Notes: generated by a model from the letters alone, not told the origin. 64,000 bases of DNA from Agarivorans sp. Alg241-V36 (GCF_900537085.1 NZ_UNRE01000005.1:401583-465582); one strand, 5' to 3'. Positions 43,445 through 53,376 are shown, counted from the first letter of the stretch. Numbers and translations: made by a program.

Positions 43445-45133
43445 TTAATTACTCTTTCTTGGAAAGGTTAGTTTAACCGAAACACCACCGGACAACGATT
43501 GCTCAAAACGAATATCTCCATCTAAACGCTGAGCACGTTCTTGCATAATTTGCAGTCCGTAATGGTCGTTAACTTGTTTTAGTTTGCCGCCCTGTAAGCC
43601 GTTATCCGCTACTTCAACAGAAATTAACTCAGAGTCGCCAATACATTTAACCGAAATTTTATCACAGTCAGCATGTTTTAAAGCGTTTATGATCGCTTCT
43701 CGAACAATTTGTATTATGTGAATTTGCTTATCTGCTTCCACCATATCGTTTGAGATGTTGGTTTCAAGTTCAATGGCTTGAGCGTGCTGGGTATTTAGTT
43801 CTTCTACTAATACTTGCAGCGATTCAACTAGCAGTGCGTTCTTGATGGTTAATCTAAAGGTTGAGAGTAGCTCGCGCAATTGTATGTAGGCGGCACTTAG
43901 TACTGACTGGATTTCTTGACTAATGGCTAAGCTTTGTTCGCTATCACTTGGATTCTGTTTAAGCTGGCGCTGCAATAGGCTTGTTTGAATTTTTAAGTAC
44001 GATAAAGATTGAGCTAATGAGTCATGTAACTCTCGAGCAATGGTGGCACGCTCTTCCATTAAGAGCAGTTTTTGCTTTTGTAACAAGCTTTGTTCAAATC
44101 GCAGTACTTTAGTTACCGTGCGGCAATAACTGGTGACAATGGCTGCTCTATCTTGTGGAACGGTTGGCAACTGCAAAGAACCATATTGCTCTTGATTAAG
44201 TTGTAGTGATATGGGCTCTTCAAATTGCACCGGTTGTTGCCCTAACTCTACCTCTATGTCCAACTTGTCGATATATAGTTTGGCACTGTCTATTCCTAGG
44301 GTTTCGCAAAGAAGCTTTAGCGACTGATCCAGGTGTTCTTCATTTAGGGTGCTGTTAAACAGAGTTTGCTCTAGGTTGTATAAGAAGTTTAGGTCACGGT
44401 TGGCCCGACGCAGCTCTTTGGTTTTAGCTTTAACTTGATTTTCAAGGGTTTGGTAAGAGTGCTCTAAGTCCTGCGACATAGACATGATCCCCTTGGCCAA
44501 GGTTTCCATTTCAATACTCGCATAGCGAGTTGGTACAGAAATTTTAAAGTCACCCTGTTGCACTTGTTTGGCTGCTTCTACCAATCGATAAATGGGTTTG
44601 GAAATATTACGTTGAATGTACCAAAGCGTATAAACTGCGATAAAAGTGATGATGGCAAAAGCGATTAATTGAAGCAGGGTAAGGGAGAATACTTTGGATT
44701 CTGAGTTATATTGAGTTTCTGCAACAAATTGGTCGATTAGGTCGACAAATCCCACGATCTGACGGTCAAATTCTTCGATATTCCTTTCGATAACAAAAGG
44801 CTTTAATTGTACCCACCGTTGTTTTACTTCTAGGTAGCGCTGTGCGATGACATCGTTATGTTTAGCCGCTTTAGTTAAAGCGTCACTGTTTAGCGAGGTT
44901 TCAAATTGCAATATTTTTCGTTCTACTTGTTGGTCGTAAACGTTTAACGCGTGTGCCATTCGATAACTTTGCATACGTAAAGAGCCGGCAATGTTAATCG
45001 CTTCTGCATCGTTTAGGCTGTTTACTAAGGTAGTTAATGAGCCAATGGCCACTAGGGCAAATAGAAACATCATCACACTTAACAAGCGGATTACCGCTGT
45101 ACCAATCGAGCGTTTACCAAAAAAACGTTTCAA
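43445..45133 (-). CDS. narQ: Nitrate/nitrite sensor histidine kinase NarQ
   Basis: A 562-residue kinase, close to E. coli NarQ (566). Membrane segments at ~12-36 and ~150-172 enclose a periplasmic sensor. The P-box DAEAINIAGSLRMQSYRMA (residues ~37-55), which binds nitrate, is intact. Then HAMP (~173-225), a GAF-like signalling region, HisKA_3 (ARELHDSLAQSL, phospho-His) and the ATPase (VREAIINALKHA, VADNGLQGG). The C-terminus is unusual only in small details. Confidence 0.92.
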   Translation of the reverse strand: MKRFFGKRSIGTAVIRLLSVMMFLFALVAIGSLTTLVNSLNDAEAINIAGSLRMQSYRMAHALNVYDQQVERKILQFETSLNSDALTKAAKHNDVIAQRYLEVKQRWVQLKPFVIERNIEEFDRQIVGFVDLIDQFVAETQYNSESKVFSLTLLQLIAFAIITFIAVYTLWYIQRNISKPIYRLVEAAKQVQQGDFKISVPTRYASIEMETLAKGIMSMSQDLEHSYQTLENQVKAKTKELRRANRDLNFLYNLEQTLFNSTLNEEHLDQSLKLLCETLGIDSAKLYIDKLDIEVELGQQPVQFEEPISLQLNQEQYGSLQLPTVPQDRAAIVTSYCRTVTKVLRFEQSLLQKQKLLLMEERATIARELHDSLAQSLSYLKIQTSLLQRQLKQNPSDSEQSLAISQEIQSVLSAAYIQLRELLSTFRLTIKNALLVESLQVLVEELNTQHAQAIELETNISNDMVEADKQIHIIQIVREAIINALKHADCDKISVKCIGDSELISVEVADNGLQGGKLKQVNDHYGLQIMQERAQRLDGDIRFEQSLSGGVSVKLTFPRKSN

Positions 45134-45244
45134 AAATAAGTCCTTTTAATTCAACAAGGTTAACCGACAAGTATCACAAACCCAGTGTAACCGTTTAAGA
45201 AAGCACTTAACAAATTAAGATTTATTGCTTAGCATTAAAGTATC

Positions 45245-45355
45245 ACCGAAGTCTAAATCGACCTAAGTCACAATGATATGGCGTTTAGACCCTTAGCATC
45301 GACTAAGCAGGGTAGAGTGCAGAAATGACTTTGCCTCCCGCATTTGGAAAGGTTG
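45245..45355 (+). promoter_or_regulatory. Candidate molybdenum-cofactor riboswitch in the moaA leader
   Basis: The moaA leader is structured: GTCTAAA pairs with TTTAGAC, then GCA-N-TGC, then GCCTCCC...GGAAAGG just before moaA. The GGAAAGG run doubles as the Shine-Dalgarno. moaA leaders of related bacteria carry the Moco RNA (Rfam RF01055), but I have not checked the fit. Confidence 0.4.
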
Positions 45356-45359
45356 ATTT

Positions 45360-46334
45360 ATGTTATCGGATTCATTTTCCCGAAAATTTTTCTATTTGCG
45401 TTTGTCGCTTACCGACGAATGTAACTTCAAGTGTAACTATTGCTTACCTGATGGTTATCACTGCGAAACGCCCCATAGTAATCTCAATTTATCCGAGATA
45501 GCCCAAATTGCGCAATGCTTTGCAAAATTAGGCACCAACAAGATTCGCCTCACCGGCGGCGAGCCAAGCCTAAGAAAAGATTTAGTCGATATCATGGAAG
45601 TATGCGCAAATACGCCTGGTATTAAACAACTCGCGATGACCACTAACGGCTTCAAATTAGCCAATCATGCCAAGCGTTGGAAAGACGCTGGCCTAAGTCA
45701 TATTAATGTGAGTGTAGATAGCTTAGATCCTCGTCAGTTCGAATTAATCACCGGCACTAAAACCTTTACTAAGGTAATGGCCGGGATTGATGCGGCACTT
45801 GAACAAGACTTTGCTGCGGTAAAGCTTAATGCCGTGCTTATTAAGCAAATGGCTCAGCAAAATTTTCGCAAGTATTTAGAGTGGATTAAAGACCGCCCGG
45901 TTGAAGTTCGCTTTATCGAGTTAATGCAAATGGGTGATCAACCTGATTATTTCCATAAACATCATATCGCTGGTTCCGGTTTTAAGCAGCTTTTGTTGAA
46001 CGAAGGCTGGGAGCAGCAAATCCGCGCGCACAATGCTGGTCCGGCGCAAGTTTTCCAGCACCCCGATTACGCAGGGAAGATCGGCCTTATCATGCCGTAT
46101 TCAAAAGACTTCTGCGCTACCTGTAATCGCCTACGAATTTCTTCGCAAGGTAAACTGCATTTATGTTTATTTGGAGAGGAGGGAGTAGAGCTACGTGATC
46201 TTTTGCAAGACCCTTCTCAATTAGCGCCTTTAAGCCAGCGAATTGAAGACGCATTACAAACCAAAAAAGTTAGTCATTTCCTCCACGACGGTAATACCGG
46301 CGCTACTCCTCATCTCGCATCAATAGGCGGATAA
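45360..46334 (+). CDS. moaA: GTP 3',8-cyclase MoaA
   Basis: A 324-residue radical SAM enzyme for the first step of molybdopterin synthesis. Two clusters are visible: the N-terminal CNFKCNYC (CxxxCxxC) and the C-terminal CATCNRLRISSQGKLHLC. The protein ends in GG, as MoaA does, and its length matches E. coli (329). AAAGG is 7 bases before the ATG. It heads the molybdenum module but is separated from moaBCDE by the nap genes. Confidence 0.95.
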   Translation: MLSDSFSRKFFYLRLSLTDECNFKCNYCLPDGYHCETPHSNLNLSEIAQIAQCFAKLGTNKIRLTGGEPSLRKDLVDIMEVCANTPGIKQLAMTTNGFKLANHAKRWKDAGLSHINVSVDSLDPRQFELITGTKTFTKVMAGIDAALEQDFAAVKLNAVLIKQMAQQNFRKYLEWIKDRPVEVRFIELMQMGDQPDYFHKHHIAGSGFKQLLLNEGWEQQIRAHNAGPAQVFQHPDYAGKIGLIMPYSKDFCATCNRLRISSQGKLHLCLFGEEGVELRDLLQDPSQLAPLSQRIEDALQTKKVSHFLHDGNTGATPHLASIGG

Positions 46335-46339
46335 GTTTT

Positions 46340-46363
46340 AGTGCGTGATAGAAATCACGCACT
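46340..46363 (+). promoter_or_regulatory. 10-bp inverted repeat with a CRP-like core
   Basis: AGTGCGTGAT-N4-ATCACGCACT, containing GTGA-N6-TCAC, which is close to a CRP site. It could also act as a hairpin at the 3' end of moaA (6 bases after the stop), though no T-run follows. Confidence 0.5.
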
Positions 46364-46367
46364 ATAC

Positions 46368-46381
46368 TTGATCTAAATCAA
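46368..46381 (+). promoter_or_regulatory. FNR box upstream of napF
   Basis: TTGATCTAAATCAA fits the FNR consensus TTGAT-N4-ATCAA perfectly. It lies about 125 bases before napF. Confidence 0.85.
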
Positions 46382-46394
46382 TCATTTAGACAAA

Positions 46395-46410
46395 CACCCC
46401 TTAAGGGGTA
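46395..46410 (+). promoter_or_regulatory. NarP/NarL-type 7-2-7 site upstream of napF
   Basis: CACCCCT-TA-AGGGGTA fits the 7-2-7 palindrome (TACYYMT-N2-AKRRGTA) with one changed outer base. It is 28 bases (centre to centre) downstream of the FNR box; in E. coli napF the distance is about 20. Confidence 0.7.
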
Positions 46411-46504
46411 TGTTTTTGATTGTTAATAAAATTTACGCTTAACACCAAGAAATTTAGGGTGGTTTTACCAGTAATGTTAAAGCCTGATTTCGTAAGGAAA
46501 ATTG

Positions 46505-46993
46505 ATGTCTGTAGACCTGTCTAAACGTCGTATGTTTAGCACTAGCAAAGCGATTCGCAGTAAACAACATCACTCTCTACCTTGGCTACAGCAGACTATT
46601 GAGTCTGGCTGTACTCAATGTGGAGAATGCATCAAAGCTTGCCCAGAGCAGATTATTGTTAAGGGCAATGGCGGTTTTCCAGCGGTTGATTTCACTAAAG
46701 GTGAGTGCACGTTTTGTTATGAGTGTGCCGCATCTTGCCCCGAGTCTTTGTTTCACCCGAAGCAGCAACCTGCTTGGTCTAATTCTGTTGACGTTAATGC
46801 TTCAAAGTGTCTGGCACAAAATGGTGTTTATTGCCGTACGTGTAGCGATACCTGTGAGCAAAGAGCAATCAGTATTAAGCCACTATTAGCGGGAAAAGCA
46901 GAGGTACACATTAATTCTGAGCACTGTAATAGTTGCGGCGCTTGTATTTCAGTATGTCCAAGCCAAGCCATTGAAATAAAGGAAGTTGGATGA
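46505..46993 (+). CDS. napF: Ferredoxin-type protein NapF
   Basis: About 163 residues with several CxxCxxCxxxC iron-sulfur motifs: CTQCGECIKACP, CTFCYECAASCP and CNSCGACISVCP, plus CRTCSDTC. NapF assists maturation of NapA in the cytoplasm. AAGGA precedes ATG 46505 by 7 bases. Its stop overlaps napD as ATGA. Confidence 0.93.
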   Translation: MSVDLSKRRMFSTSKAIRSKQHHSLPWLQQTIESGCTQCGECIKACPEQIIVKGNGGFPAVDFTKGECTFCYECAASCPESLFHPKQQPAWSNSVDVNASKCLAQNGVYCRTCSDTCEQRAISIKPLLAGKAEVHINSEHCNSCGACISVCPSQAIEIKEVG

Positions 46994-47250
46994 ACGAAGA
47001 GTACCATATTAGTAGTGCGGTGGTGTTGTGCCAACCCGACCGTATTAAAGAAGTCATTGACCAAATTAGTGATCTGGAAGGACTAGAAGTACACGGTTTT
47101 AACCCCGAGGGAAAAATTGTGGTTTCTATCGAAAGTCAGACACGCAATAACATCGTCACCACCCTAGAAGACATCGGAAAATTGGAAGCAGTACTGAGCA
47201 GCAACCTAGTATTTCACCAATTTGAACCAGCTAATGAGGAAGTATCATGA
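46990..47250 (+). CDS. napD: NapA maturation chaperone NapD
   Basis: An 86-residue cytoplasmic chaperone that binds the NapA Tat signal. Signatures: [17 protein letters not shown] and [21 protein letters not shown]. Both ends overlap neighbours by 4 bases (ATGA) with napF and napA. Confidence 0.93.
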   Translation: MNEEYHISSAVVLCQPDRIKEVIDQISDLEGLEVHGFNPEGKIVVSIESQTRNNIVTTLEDIGKLEAVLSSNLVFHQFEPANEEVS

Positions 47251-49736
47251 AATGGACTCGCCGACAGTTTGTTAAAGCGAATGCGGTAAGTGCCGCAGCC
47301 ACCGTTGCCGGTATTAGTTTGCCAGCAAGTGCCACCAACCTAATTACTTCGTCAGAAGAAACTAAAGTGAAATGGGATAAAGCTCCCTGTCGTTTTTGTG
47401 GTACTGGCTGTAGCGTATTAGTGGGTTCTCAAAACGGCAAAGTGGTTGCCACCCAGGGTGACCCAGAATCTCCAGTAAACAAAGGCCTTAACTGTATTAA
47501 GGGTTACTTCCTTTCTAAGATCATGTACGGCAAAGACCGCTTAACAACGCCTTTGTTACGTATGAAAGACGGCAAGTTCGATAAAAATGGCGAATTTGCG
47601 CCGGTATCTTGGGATCAAGCCTTTGACATCATGGCTGAGAAGTGGAAAAAAGCTTTAGCCGATAAAGGTCCAACATCTGTAGGTATGTTTGGCTCTGGTC
47701 AATGGACAGTATGGGAAGGCTATGCTGCAGCCAAGTTGCATAAAGCAGGCTTTTTAACGAACAACATCGATCCAAATGCTCGCCACTGTATGGCTTCTGC
47801 TGTTGGTGGCTTTATGCGTACCTTTGGTATTGATGAGCCGATGGGTTGTTATGATGATTTAGAAGCCGCAGATTCGTTTGTGTTGTGGGGCTCTAACATG
47901 GCTGAGATGCACCCAATTTTGTGGTCTCGCTTAACCGATCGCCGTTTATCTGCGCCGCACGTTAAAGTGCATGTGCTTTCTACTTTTGAGCACCGCAGTT
48001 TTGAGCTGGCTGACAACGGCATGGTATTTACACCACAAACCGATTTAGCCATTCTGAACTACATCGCACACTACATCATCGAAAATGACAAAGTTAACTG
48101 GGACTTTGTAAACAAACATACTCACTTTAAGCGTGGCGAAACCGATATTGGTTATGGCCTGCGCCCAGAGCATCCATTACAGAAAGCTGCTGCCAACCCC
48201 GATTCTGGCAAAATGACCGATATGAGTTTTGATGAATATCGCGAGTTTTTACAAGATTACAATGTTGAAGCTGTTGCTAAACTTTCTGGCGTTCCCGCTG
48301 AGAAACTAGAAGCACTAGCTAAAGATTACGCCGATCCAAATGTGAAAGTGACTTCATACTGGACCATGGGCTTTAACCAGCACACTCGTGGCGTATGGGC
48401 AAATAACTCGGTTTACAACATTCACTTGTTAACCGGTAAAATCTCAGAGCCAGGTAACAGTCCGTTCTCGTTAACTGGTCAGCCTTCTGCGTGTGGTACA
48501 GCTCGTGAAGTAGGTACCTTCTCTCACCGTTTACCCGCGGATATGGTAGTTGCTAACCCTAAACACCGTAAAATAGCCGAAGATATTTGGAAGCTACCGG
48601 AGGGTACTATTCCTCCTAAGCCTGGTTATCACGCTGTATTACAAAACCGTATGTTGAAGGACGGTAAGCTAAATGCTTACTGGGTAATGTGTAATAACAA
48701 CATGCAGGCTGCGCCAAACATCAATGAAGAAGGCTTACCGGGTTACCGTAATCCAGAAAACTTTATTGTTGTATCAGACCCATACCCAACGGTTACTGCT
48801 CAAGCTGCCGACCTTATTTTGCCAACAGCAATGTGGGTAGAAAAAGAGGGAGCTTACGGTAACGCTGAGCGTCGTACTCAGTTCTGGCACCAGCAAGTAT
48901 CTGCACCGGGTGAAGCTAAATCTGATTTGTGGCAATTGGTAGAGTTTTCTAAGCGCTTTAAAGTGGAAGAAGTGTGGCCAGCTGAATTACTGGCTAAGAA
49001 GCCAGAGTATAAAGGCAAAACCTTATACGACATTTTGTATCGCAATGGTGTAGTAGATCAGTTCCCGGTTGAACAGGTAGATGCAGAACTTAACGATGAA
49101 GCAAAAGACTTCGGCTTCTACGTTCAAAAAGGCTTGTTTGAAGAATACGCAGAGTTTGGTCGCGACCATGGTCACGATCTAGCGCCTTTCGATACCTACC
49201 ATAAAGTTCGCGGTTTACGCTGGCCGGTAGTAAATGGAGAAGAAACTCGCTGGCGTTTCCGAGAAGGTTCAGATCCATACGTGAAAGCGGGTGAGGAAGT
49301 AAACTTCTACGGCAAACCAGATGGCAAAGCGTTAATTATTGCTACGCCATTCGAACCTGCAGCTGAATCTCCAGATGAAGAATACGATCTTTGGTTGAGC
49401 ACTGGCCGAGTGCTAGAGCATTGGCATTCGGGCTCGATGACTCGTCGTGTACCAGAGCTATATCGCGCCTTCCCGGATGCGGTGTTGTTTATTCACCCTG
49501 AAGACGCCAAACAGCGCGGATTTAAACGTGGTGATGAAGTGATGATTCAATCTCGTCGCGGCGAAGTTAAATCACGAATTGAAACTCGCGGCCGTAACCG
49601 TCCACCTAAGGGCTTGGTATATATGCCTTGGTTTGACGCTAAGCAGCTCACCAATAAGCTAACCCTAGATGCAACAGATCCTCTTTCCAAAGAGACTGAC
49701 TTTAAAAAGTGTGCGGTTAAGTTAGCCAAGGTTTAA
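47247..49736 (+). CDS. napA: Periplasmic nitrate reductase, catalytic subunit NapA
   Basis: An 829-residue molybdopterin enzyme reducing nitrate to nitrite in the periplasm. Tat signal [11 protein letters not shown], one [4Fe-4S] cluster ([10 protein letters not shown] and CIKGY) and the molybdenum ligand C181 in [12 protein letters not shown]. Length is that of E. coli NapA (828). It overlaps napD by 4 bases and requires the cofactor made by the moa/mob genes around it. Confidence 0.97.
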   Translation: MKWTRRQFVKANAVSAAATVAGISLPASATNLITSSEETKVKWDKAPCRFCGTGCSVLVGSQNGKVVATQGDPESPVNKGLNCIKGYFLSKIMYGKDRLTTPLLRMKDGKFDKNGEFAPVSWDQAFDIMAEKWKKALADKGPTSVGMFGSGQWTVWEGYAAAKLHKAGFLTNNIDPNARHCMASAVGGFMRTFGIDEPMGCYDDLEAADSFVLWGSNMAEMHPILWSRLTDRRLSAPHVKVHVLSTFEHRSFELADNGMVFTPQTDLAILNYIAHYIIENDKVNWDFVNKHTHFKRGETDIGYGLRPEHPLQKAAANPDSGKMTDMSFDEYREFLQDYNVEAVAKLSGVPAEKLEALAKDYADPNVKVTSYWTMGFNQHTRGVWANNSVYNIHLLTGKISEPGNSPFSLTGQPSACGTAREVGTFSHRLPADMVVANPKHRKIAEDIWKLPEGTIPPKPGYHAVLQNRMLKDGKLNAYWVMCNNNMQAAPNINEEGLPGYRNPENFIVVSDPYPTVTAQAADLILPTAMWVEKEGAYGNAERRTQFWHQQVSAPGEAKSDLWQLVEFSKRFKVEEVWPAELLAKKPEYKGKTLYDILYRNGVVDQFPVEQVDAELNDEAKDFGFYVQKGLFEEYAEFGRDHGHDLAPFDTYHKVRGLRWPVVNGEETRWRFREGSDPYVKAGEEVNFYGKPDGKALIIATPFEPAAESPDEEYDLWLSTGRVLEHWHSGSMTRRVPELYRAFPDAVLFIHPEDAKQRGFKRGDEVMIQSRRGEVKSRIETRGRNRPPKGLVYMPWFDAKQLTNKLTLDATDPLSKETDFKKCAVKLAKV

Positions 49737-49813
49737 CGCTATTAAAAGTATTGAAAGCAAAGTGCTTTCAATACTTCGCTAAAAATATTTGCCAAGGTGG
49801 CGGAGAGAGTATT

Positions 49814-50269
49814 ATGAAAATGCGAGTTGTAATATCTGGTCTACTAAGCAGCTTATTGCTTTGCGGAGTAGTAGTCGCAAATGACTACGTAAGTAATGGT
49901 GGTGTTGCCTCTTTACGTGGCGACACTGAACTAAACACTCAAAACTCAGCAGCTGGCTTAAAGTCAGTTGTGGAGCAAGAAAAACCTTATGATGCCGATT
50001 ATGTGTTTCAACCACCGTTGATCCCACATCAAATTCGTCATTATGAGATGAGCTTAAATGCTAATAAGTGTTTATCTTGTCATAGCTGGAAAAACGCCCG
50101 AGAAAGTGGCGCGACTAAAATTAGTGTAACTCACTATGAAGCGCGCGATGGGCAAGTATTGGCGGATGTGTCACCTCGCCGTTACTTCTGTTTACAATGC
50201 CACGTGCCTCAAAATGAAGCGGCCCCGTTGATTGAAAACGAATACGAACGCGTAGAGTCTTTACGCTAA
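49814..50269 (+). CDS. napB: Periplasmic nitrate reductase cytochrome subunit NapB
   Basis: About 151 residues with a signal peptide (MKMRVVISGLLSSLLLCGVVVA) and two haem c motifs, CLSCH and CLQCH; the ISVTHYEARDG and SPRRYFCLQCHVPQ segments are NapB hallmarks. It passes electrons to NapA. Start ATG 49814 (GGAGAG upstream) rather than 49751, because the signal peptide begins there. Confidence 0.95.
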   Translation: MKMRVVISGLLSSLLLCGVVVANDYVSNGGVASLRGDTELNTQNSAAGLKSVVEQEKPYDADYVFQPPLIPHQIRHYEMSLNANKCLSCHSWKNARESGATKISVTHYEARDGQVLADVSPRRYFCLQCHVPQNEAAPLIENEYERVESLR

Positions 50270-50295
50270 GCATTAGTTTAACCAGAGGCTAAATT

Positions 50296-50868
50296 ATGAA
50301 GTTATTGAAGGCATTTTGGCGCAAACTCAGTACTCCCAGCAAAGCTGCTGTGGGTGTTGTACTAGCGCTTGGTTTTACTGGCGGTATTCTATTCTGGGGT
50401 GCGTTTAACACCGGTATGGAAGCAACCAATACAGAAGCATTCTGTTCTGGTTGTCATGCTCCAATCGTAGCAGAGATACAAGAAACTATTCACTACTCAA
50501 ACCGCTCAGGTGTTCGGGCTATTTGTTCTGACTGTCACGTTCCACATAATTGGACAGACAAAATTGTGCGCAAGGTGCAGGCCAGTAAAGAGTTGGTTGC
50601 GTTTGCCATGGGAACCATTAGCACTCAAGAGAAATTTGAAGCACGACGTAAGCACCTCGCTGAACGTGAATGGCATCGTATGAGCCAAAACGATTCTCAG
50701 GAGTGTCGCAACTGTCACGAGTTTGAGTTTATGGATTTCTCAGAGCAACGTCCTCGCAGTGTTGCACAACACTCTGATGCGTTAGCGAGTGGAGAAAAAA
50801 CCTGTGTTGATTGTCACAAAGGCATCGCTCACCGCCTACCAGATATGAGTGGCGTTGAAGGCTGGTAG
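50296..50868 (+). CDS. napC: Tetraheme quinol-oxidising cytochrome NapC
   Basis: A 190-residue NapC/NirT cytochrome with one N-terminal membrane helix (VGVVLALGFTGGILFWGAF) and four CxxCH sites: CSGCH, CSDCH, CRNCH and CVDCH. It takes electrons from menaquinol or ubiquinol and hands them to NapB. No napGH or napE is next to it; the set is napFDABC. Confidence 0.95.
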   Translation: MKLLKAFWRKLSTPSKAAVGVVLALGFTGGILFWGAFNTGMEATNTEAFCSGCHAPIVAEIQETIHYSNRSGVRAICSDCHVPHNWTDKIVRKVQASKELVAFAMGTISTQEKFEARRKHLAEREWHRMSQNDSQECRNCHEFEFMDFSEQRPRSVAQHSDALASGEKTCVDCHKGIAHRLPDMSGVEGW

Positions 50869-50885
50869 TAAAATAAGGAAAACAC

Positions 50886-51017
50886 ATGAGTACTTTGGAA
50901 TCAGTTTTTTGGCATGTCTTAGGTTACGCAGCTATGCCAACCATTTTTGTAATGGGATTCATTGGTGTAGCAGTGGTTTCTTTGGCGATTTTATCCAAGT
51001 GGGATAAAGACCAATAA
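50886..51017 (+). CDS. 43-residue single-span membrane protein (TIGR02808-like)
   Basis: A small ORF, MSTLESVFWHVLGYAAM..., with one membrane segment and a KWDKDQ tail. AAGGA is 7 bases upstream and it starts 17 bases after napC. It resembles short proteins filed as TIGR02808 near nap genes; this match is from memory. Possibly a NapE-like accessory. Confidence 0.75.
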   Translation: MSTLESVFWHVLGYAAMPTIFVMGFIGVAVVSLAILSKWDKDQ

Positions 51018-51047
51018 GTTAGCACAATAAATCTTTTCATCTAAACG

Positions 51048-51074
51048 CTTAGTAGGCATTATTAGCCTACTAAG
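51048..51074 (+). other. Hairpin between nap genes and mobA
   Basis: CTTAGTAGGC/GCCTACTAAG, a 10-bp perfect stem with a 7-base loop but no T-run. It may partly end the nap transcript or protect its 3' end. mobA starts 20 bases later. Confidence 0.6.
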
Positions 51075-51094
51075 TCGTTCAAACCATTAAACTA

Positions 51095-51682
51095 ATGCAA
51101 TCAAATTCCCTCGCTAAACTAACCGGAGTTGTTCTCGCTGGCGGTAAATCTCAGAGAATGGGCACCGACAAAGCTGCACTTCAATGGCAGGGAAGTAGTT
51201 TACTTAAATCTAGGTTTACGCTGCTCGAAACAGCACTAAATACAGAATGTTATGTGAGTGGACATTATCCCGGCTTTCGCCACATTAAAGATTCAAATGA
51301 ATCAATGGGCCCTTTGTCTGGTTTACATTCCTGCCTTCAAGCGCTTCCAGAACAGTTTTGTTTATTTGTCCCTGTCGACATGCCGTTGCTTAACGAGCCA
51401 GTACTGGACTTTATGATTAATCACCATCGAATTAAGCCTGGCAACTATTACTGTTCAAACAGCGTATTTCCTATAATCGTGGAAGCGAACGAAAATAACC
51501 TGCGCTGTTTAAGCGAAGTATTGTCATTGCCTGTAGCAAAACAGCGTTCGATAAAAGCCTTTTTGAACCTTATTCAAGCCACTGAACTCGACCTGCCTAA
51601 AGAGTTTGAGTCTGCTTTGGTCAATACCAATACTCCCGAGCAGTGGCAATCTATAAAAGATAAAGTTGGAGAACAACAATGA
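51095..51682 (+). CDS. mobA: Molybdenum cofactor guanylyltransferase MobA
   Basis: A 195-residue nucleotidyltransferase adding GMP to molybdopterin to give MGD, the form needed by NapA. The N-terminal LAGGKSQRMGTDKAAL is the GTP-binding signature, followed by GPLSGLHSCL and FVPVDMPLL. Length agrees with E. coli (194). It overlaps moaB as ATGA; no clear Shine-Dalgarno precedes the ATG. Confidence 0.94.
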   Translation: MQSNSLAKLTGVVLAGGKSQRMGTDKAALQWQGSSLLKSRFTLLETALNTECYVSGHYPGFRHIKDSNESMGPLSGLHSCLQALPEQFCLFVPVDMPLLNEPVLDFMINHHRIKPGNYYCSNSVFPIIVEANENNLRCLSEVLSLPVAKQRSIKAFLNLIQATELDLPKEFESALVNTNTPEQWQSIKDKVGEQQ

Positions 51683-52197
51683 GCCATTTGGCCAATGATA
51701 CACAAACCTTTTTAAATATTGCGGTGTTAACCGTATCGGACACTCGCAACGAAGATACTGATACCTCAGGTCGTTATCTAGCAGAGGCTTTAACTGAAGC
51801 TGGTCATACACTTGGCGATAAGCAAATTGTTATTGATGACGTTTATCAAATTCGAGCCATATTAAGCAAGTGGATTGCCGATCCATCAATAGATTGTGTT
51901 ATCTCAACAGGTGGTACTGGTTTTACCGCAAGAGACAATACACCAGAAGCGGTAAACGTATTATTTGATAAAGACATCGAAGGATTCGGAGAGTTGTTCC
52001 GCCATATTTCCTACACTGAGATTGGTACTTCAACCGTTCAAAGTCGTGCCTTAGGCGGCTTTGCTAACAAAACCGTTATTTTTTGTGTGCCTGGTTCCAC
52101 CAATGCTTGTAAAACTGCTTGGAAAAAAATCCTTTTAGAACAACTTAACAGCACTCATAGGCCTTGTAACTTTGTACCGCATATAGGCCAAAAATAA
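51679..52197 (+). CDS. moaB: Molybdenum cofactor biosynthesis protein MoaB
   Basis: A 172-residue MogA/MoaB-fold protein: [42 protein letters not shown] and [14 protein letters not shown]. It belongs to the molybdopterin adenylyltransferase-like group. Overlaps mobA by 4 bases; its stop shares one base with the moaC start (TAATG). Confidence 0.93.
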   Translation: MSHLANDTQTFLNIAVLTVSDTRNEDTDTSGRYLAEALTEAGHTLGDKQIVIDDVYQIRAILSKWIADPSIDCVISTGGTGFTARDNTPEAVNVLFDKDIEGFGELFRHISYTEIGTSTVQSRALGGFANKTVIFCVPGSTNACKTAWKKILLEQLNSTHRPCNFVPHIGQK

Positions 52198-52673
52198 TGA
52201 GCGACTTTACGCATATTAATGCTTCTGGCGAAGCGATTATGGTGGATGTGTCGGAGAAGACAGAGACTAGCCGAATAGCAAAAGCGCAAGCATTGGTGCA
52301 AGTAAACCAGAAAACCGTAGAAAGTTTGGTGAATGGTGAGCAGCATAAAGGTGATGTATTTGCCTGTGCCCGCATTGCGGGGATTCAAGCGGCTAAGAAA
52401 ACTTCAGAGTTGATCCCATTATGCCATCCTTTAATGTTAAGTAAGGTGACTATCGAGCTTAACTTAGACGAAGCTTCAGGCCTTATTACGGTAGTTAGTA
52501 CCGTCAAGCTAAAAGGCCAAACTGGTGTAGAAATGGAAGCACTTACCGCAGCAAGTGTTGCCGCTCTTACCATTTATGATATGTGTAAAGCGATTCAAAA
52601 AGACATTATCATCAATGATGTAAAACTACTCGAGAAGCATGGCGGAAAATCGGGCTCGTTCAGCGCCGAATGA
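52197..52673 (+). CDS. moaC: Cyclic pyranopterin monophosphate synthase MoaC
   Basis: A 158-residue enzyme converting the MoaA product to cPMP. Signatures: [46 protein letters not shown] (active-site region) and [21 protein letters not shown] with [16 protein letters not shown]. Length equals E. coli MoaC (161). Confidence 0.96.
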   Translation: MSDFTHINASGEAIMVDVSEKTETSRIAKAQALVQVNQKTVESLVNGEQHKGDVFACARIAGIQAAKKTSELIPLCHPLMLSKVTIELNLDEASGLITVVSTVKLKGQTGVEMEALTAASVAALTIYDMCKAIQKDIIINDVKLLEKHGGKSGSFSAE

Positions 52674-52686
52674 ACAGGATGTTTAG

Positions 52687-52935
52687 ATGATTATTAAAGT
52701 ACTTTTCTTCGCTCGTTTAAAAGAGCAATTAGGCGAAAATACTATGAGTGTAGAGCTGCCAGCAGGCAGTGATACTGATGTGCTAAAGCTGCAGTTGCTT
52801 GCCAAGGGTGAGCAATGGCAAGTACTAAATGATGAGTCGATTTTGATGGCTCTTAATCAACAACACCTTAGCCAAACTGCAATGTTGAGCGATGGCGACG
52901 AAGTTGCATTTTTCCCGCCAGTTACGGGTGGTTAG
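52687..52935 (+). CDS. moaD: Molybdopterin synthase small subunit MoaD
   Basis: An 82-residue ubiquitin-fold sulfur carrier: IKVLFFARLKEQLG at the start and a C-terminal FFPPVTGG whose GG is thiocarboxylated. The stop is directly followed by the moaE ATG. Confidence 0.95.
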   Translation: MIIKVLFFARLKEQLGENTMSVELPAGSDTDVLKLQLLAKGEQWQVLNDESILMALNQQHLSQTAMLSDGDEVAFFPPVTGG

Positions 52936-53376
52936 ATGATTAGAGTACAACAAGAAGACTTTGATGTTGGAGAGGAATACCAACAGCTGCGTAATCGTGC
53001 AAGCGCCGGCGCAATCGTTTTTTTTGTGGGTTTAGTGAGAGACATAAATTTAAACCAACAGGTTAAAGGTTTATCGCTTGAGCACTACCCTGGAATGACC
53101 GAAACGCAGCTGAATGACATTCTTGAAGAAGCAAAAAGTCGTTGGCCTATACAAGATGCGAGCATTGTGCATAGAGTGGGTGACCTTGATGTTAGCGATC
53201 AGATAGTTTTTGTTGGGGTAAATAGCGCCCACAGGGAAGCCTCCTTCGAAGCCTGCCATTTCATTATGGATTACCTTAAAACTCAAGCTACCTTTTGGAA
53301 AAAAGAGCGTACTTTGGAAGGTGAGGTATGGCTTGACGCGCGCGAGTCTGACCTTAAAGCGAAGAATAAATGGTAG
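52936..53376 (+). CDS. moaE: Molybdopterin synthase large subunit MoaE
   Basis: A 146-residue partner of MoaD making molybdopterin. Signatures: AGAIVFFVGLVRD, LSLEHYPGMTE, HRVGDLDVSDQIVFVGVNSAHREASFEACHFIMDYLKTQATFWKKE with the active-site Lys pair near the end. Overlaps modA by 7 bases. Confidence 0.95.
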   Translation: MIRVQQEDFDVGEEYQQLRNRASAGAIVFFVGLVRDINLNQQVKGLSLEHYPGMTETQLNDILEEAKSRWPIQDASIVHRVGDLDVSDQIVFVGVNSAHREASFEACHFIMDYLKTQATFWKKERTLEGEVWLDARESDLKAKNKW

